Notes under the pieces: model-generated | Databases searched by the model: none | Seen by the model: the letters and a program-made list of their open reading frames with translations, nothing else | What the model was told of the DNA's origin: nothing | Source: Prorocentrum cordatum | Taxonomy: Eukaryota > Sar > Dinophyceae > Prorocentrales > Prorocentraceae | DNA: 64,000 nucleotides | Assembly: GCA_963575745.1 (NCBI GenBank) | Contig: CAUYUJ010019593.1 | Coordinates: forward strand, 287,873 to 351,872 | Reading direction: 5' to 3' | Shown here: positions 63,909 through 64,000 of the stretch, piece by piece | Numbering within the stretch: the first letter of the stretch is position 1 | How the letters are laid out: every line of letters begins with the position of its first letter | Program-made: the position numbers and the translations under genes

Positions 63909-64000
63909 GCCCAGATCCGAGGGATCTGCGAAGGCCTCCGAGGTTTCGAGCTTTTGTCCATTCTGTTCCCTTCGCCCGCTGGCCGCAGGAGGGCTGGCCC

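Overview
The window looks like nuclear DNA of a dinoflagellate, possibly a thecate form such as Prorocentrum; this is inference from style, not a database match. The evidence is: no bacterial operon structure; GC-rich, sparse exons with strong G/C at third codon positions; short introns with GT-AG ends; degenerate retroelements carrying motifs I associate with dinoflagellate LINE and Ty1/copia families; and an extreme load of satellites, minisatellites and (GGA/TCC)n tracts. I recognised no tRNA, rRNA, spliced-leader gene or CRISPR array.

Layout: 1-2.3 kb holds minus-strand fragments of a retroelement-associated protein running off the left edge. 4.05-8.16 kb is a broken plus-strand LINE: an AP-endonuclease domain in two frames, an RT-to-C-terminal region in several frames, and a C-terminal zinc-finger-like motif. 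10.66-11.12 kb is a clean exon of an unknown plus-strand protein. 13.3-17.1 kb holds two arrays of a 36-bp repeat and one of a 90-bp repeat, followed by a minus-strand RNase-H-like fragment. 21.9-23.6 kb is the best gene: a minus-strand coiled-coil protein with two predicted introns. 25.2-27.3 kb holds exons of a second minus-strand gene wrapped around a roughly 400-bp CTC tract. 28-39 kb is mostly repeats: a 64-bp satellite, several arrays of an AAGACGGCC/AAGAGGCC family, hairpin elements, an inverted-repeat element, and a minus-strand methyltransferase-like exon. 40-45.5 kb contains a second inverted-repeat element and a decayed minus-strand copia gag-protease. 49-52.4 kb is a duplicated composite satellite (a conserved leader, then 16-bp repeats, then 152-bp repeats). 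55.5-56 kb has the 3' exons of a minus-strand gene. 57-58.2 kb is a 295-bp tandem repeat. 58.4-60.7 kb is a minus-strand protein-coding region broken by frame switches and nonsense codons, and 61.1-61.7 kb is another minus-strand exon.

Most coding remnants are retroelement-derived and damaged; the clearest candidates for working host genes are at 10.7, 22-23, 25-27 and 55.5 kb. The structures most worth a second look are the double-hairpin element present three times, a 12-bp-arm hairpin with a constant 15-base loop present three times, two copies of a TA-flanked MITE, two long inverted-repeat elements, and a recurring pattern of single in-frame TGA codons that could each have come from CGA.
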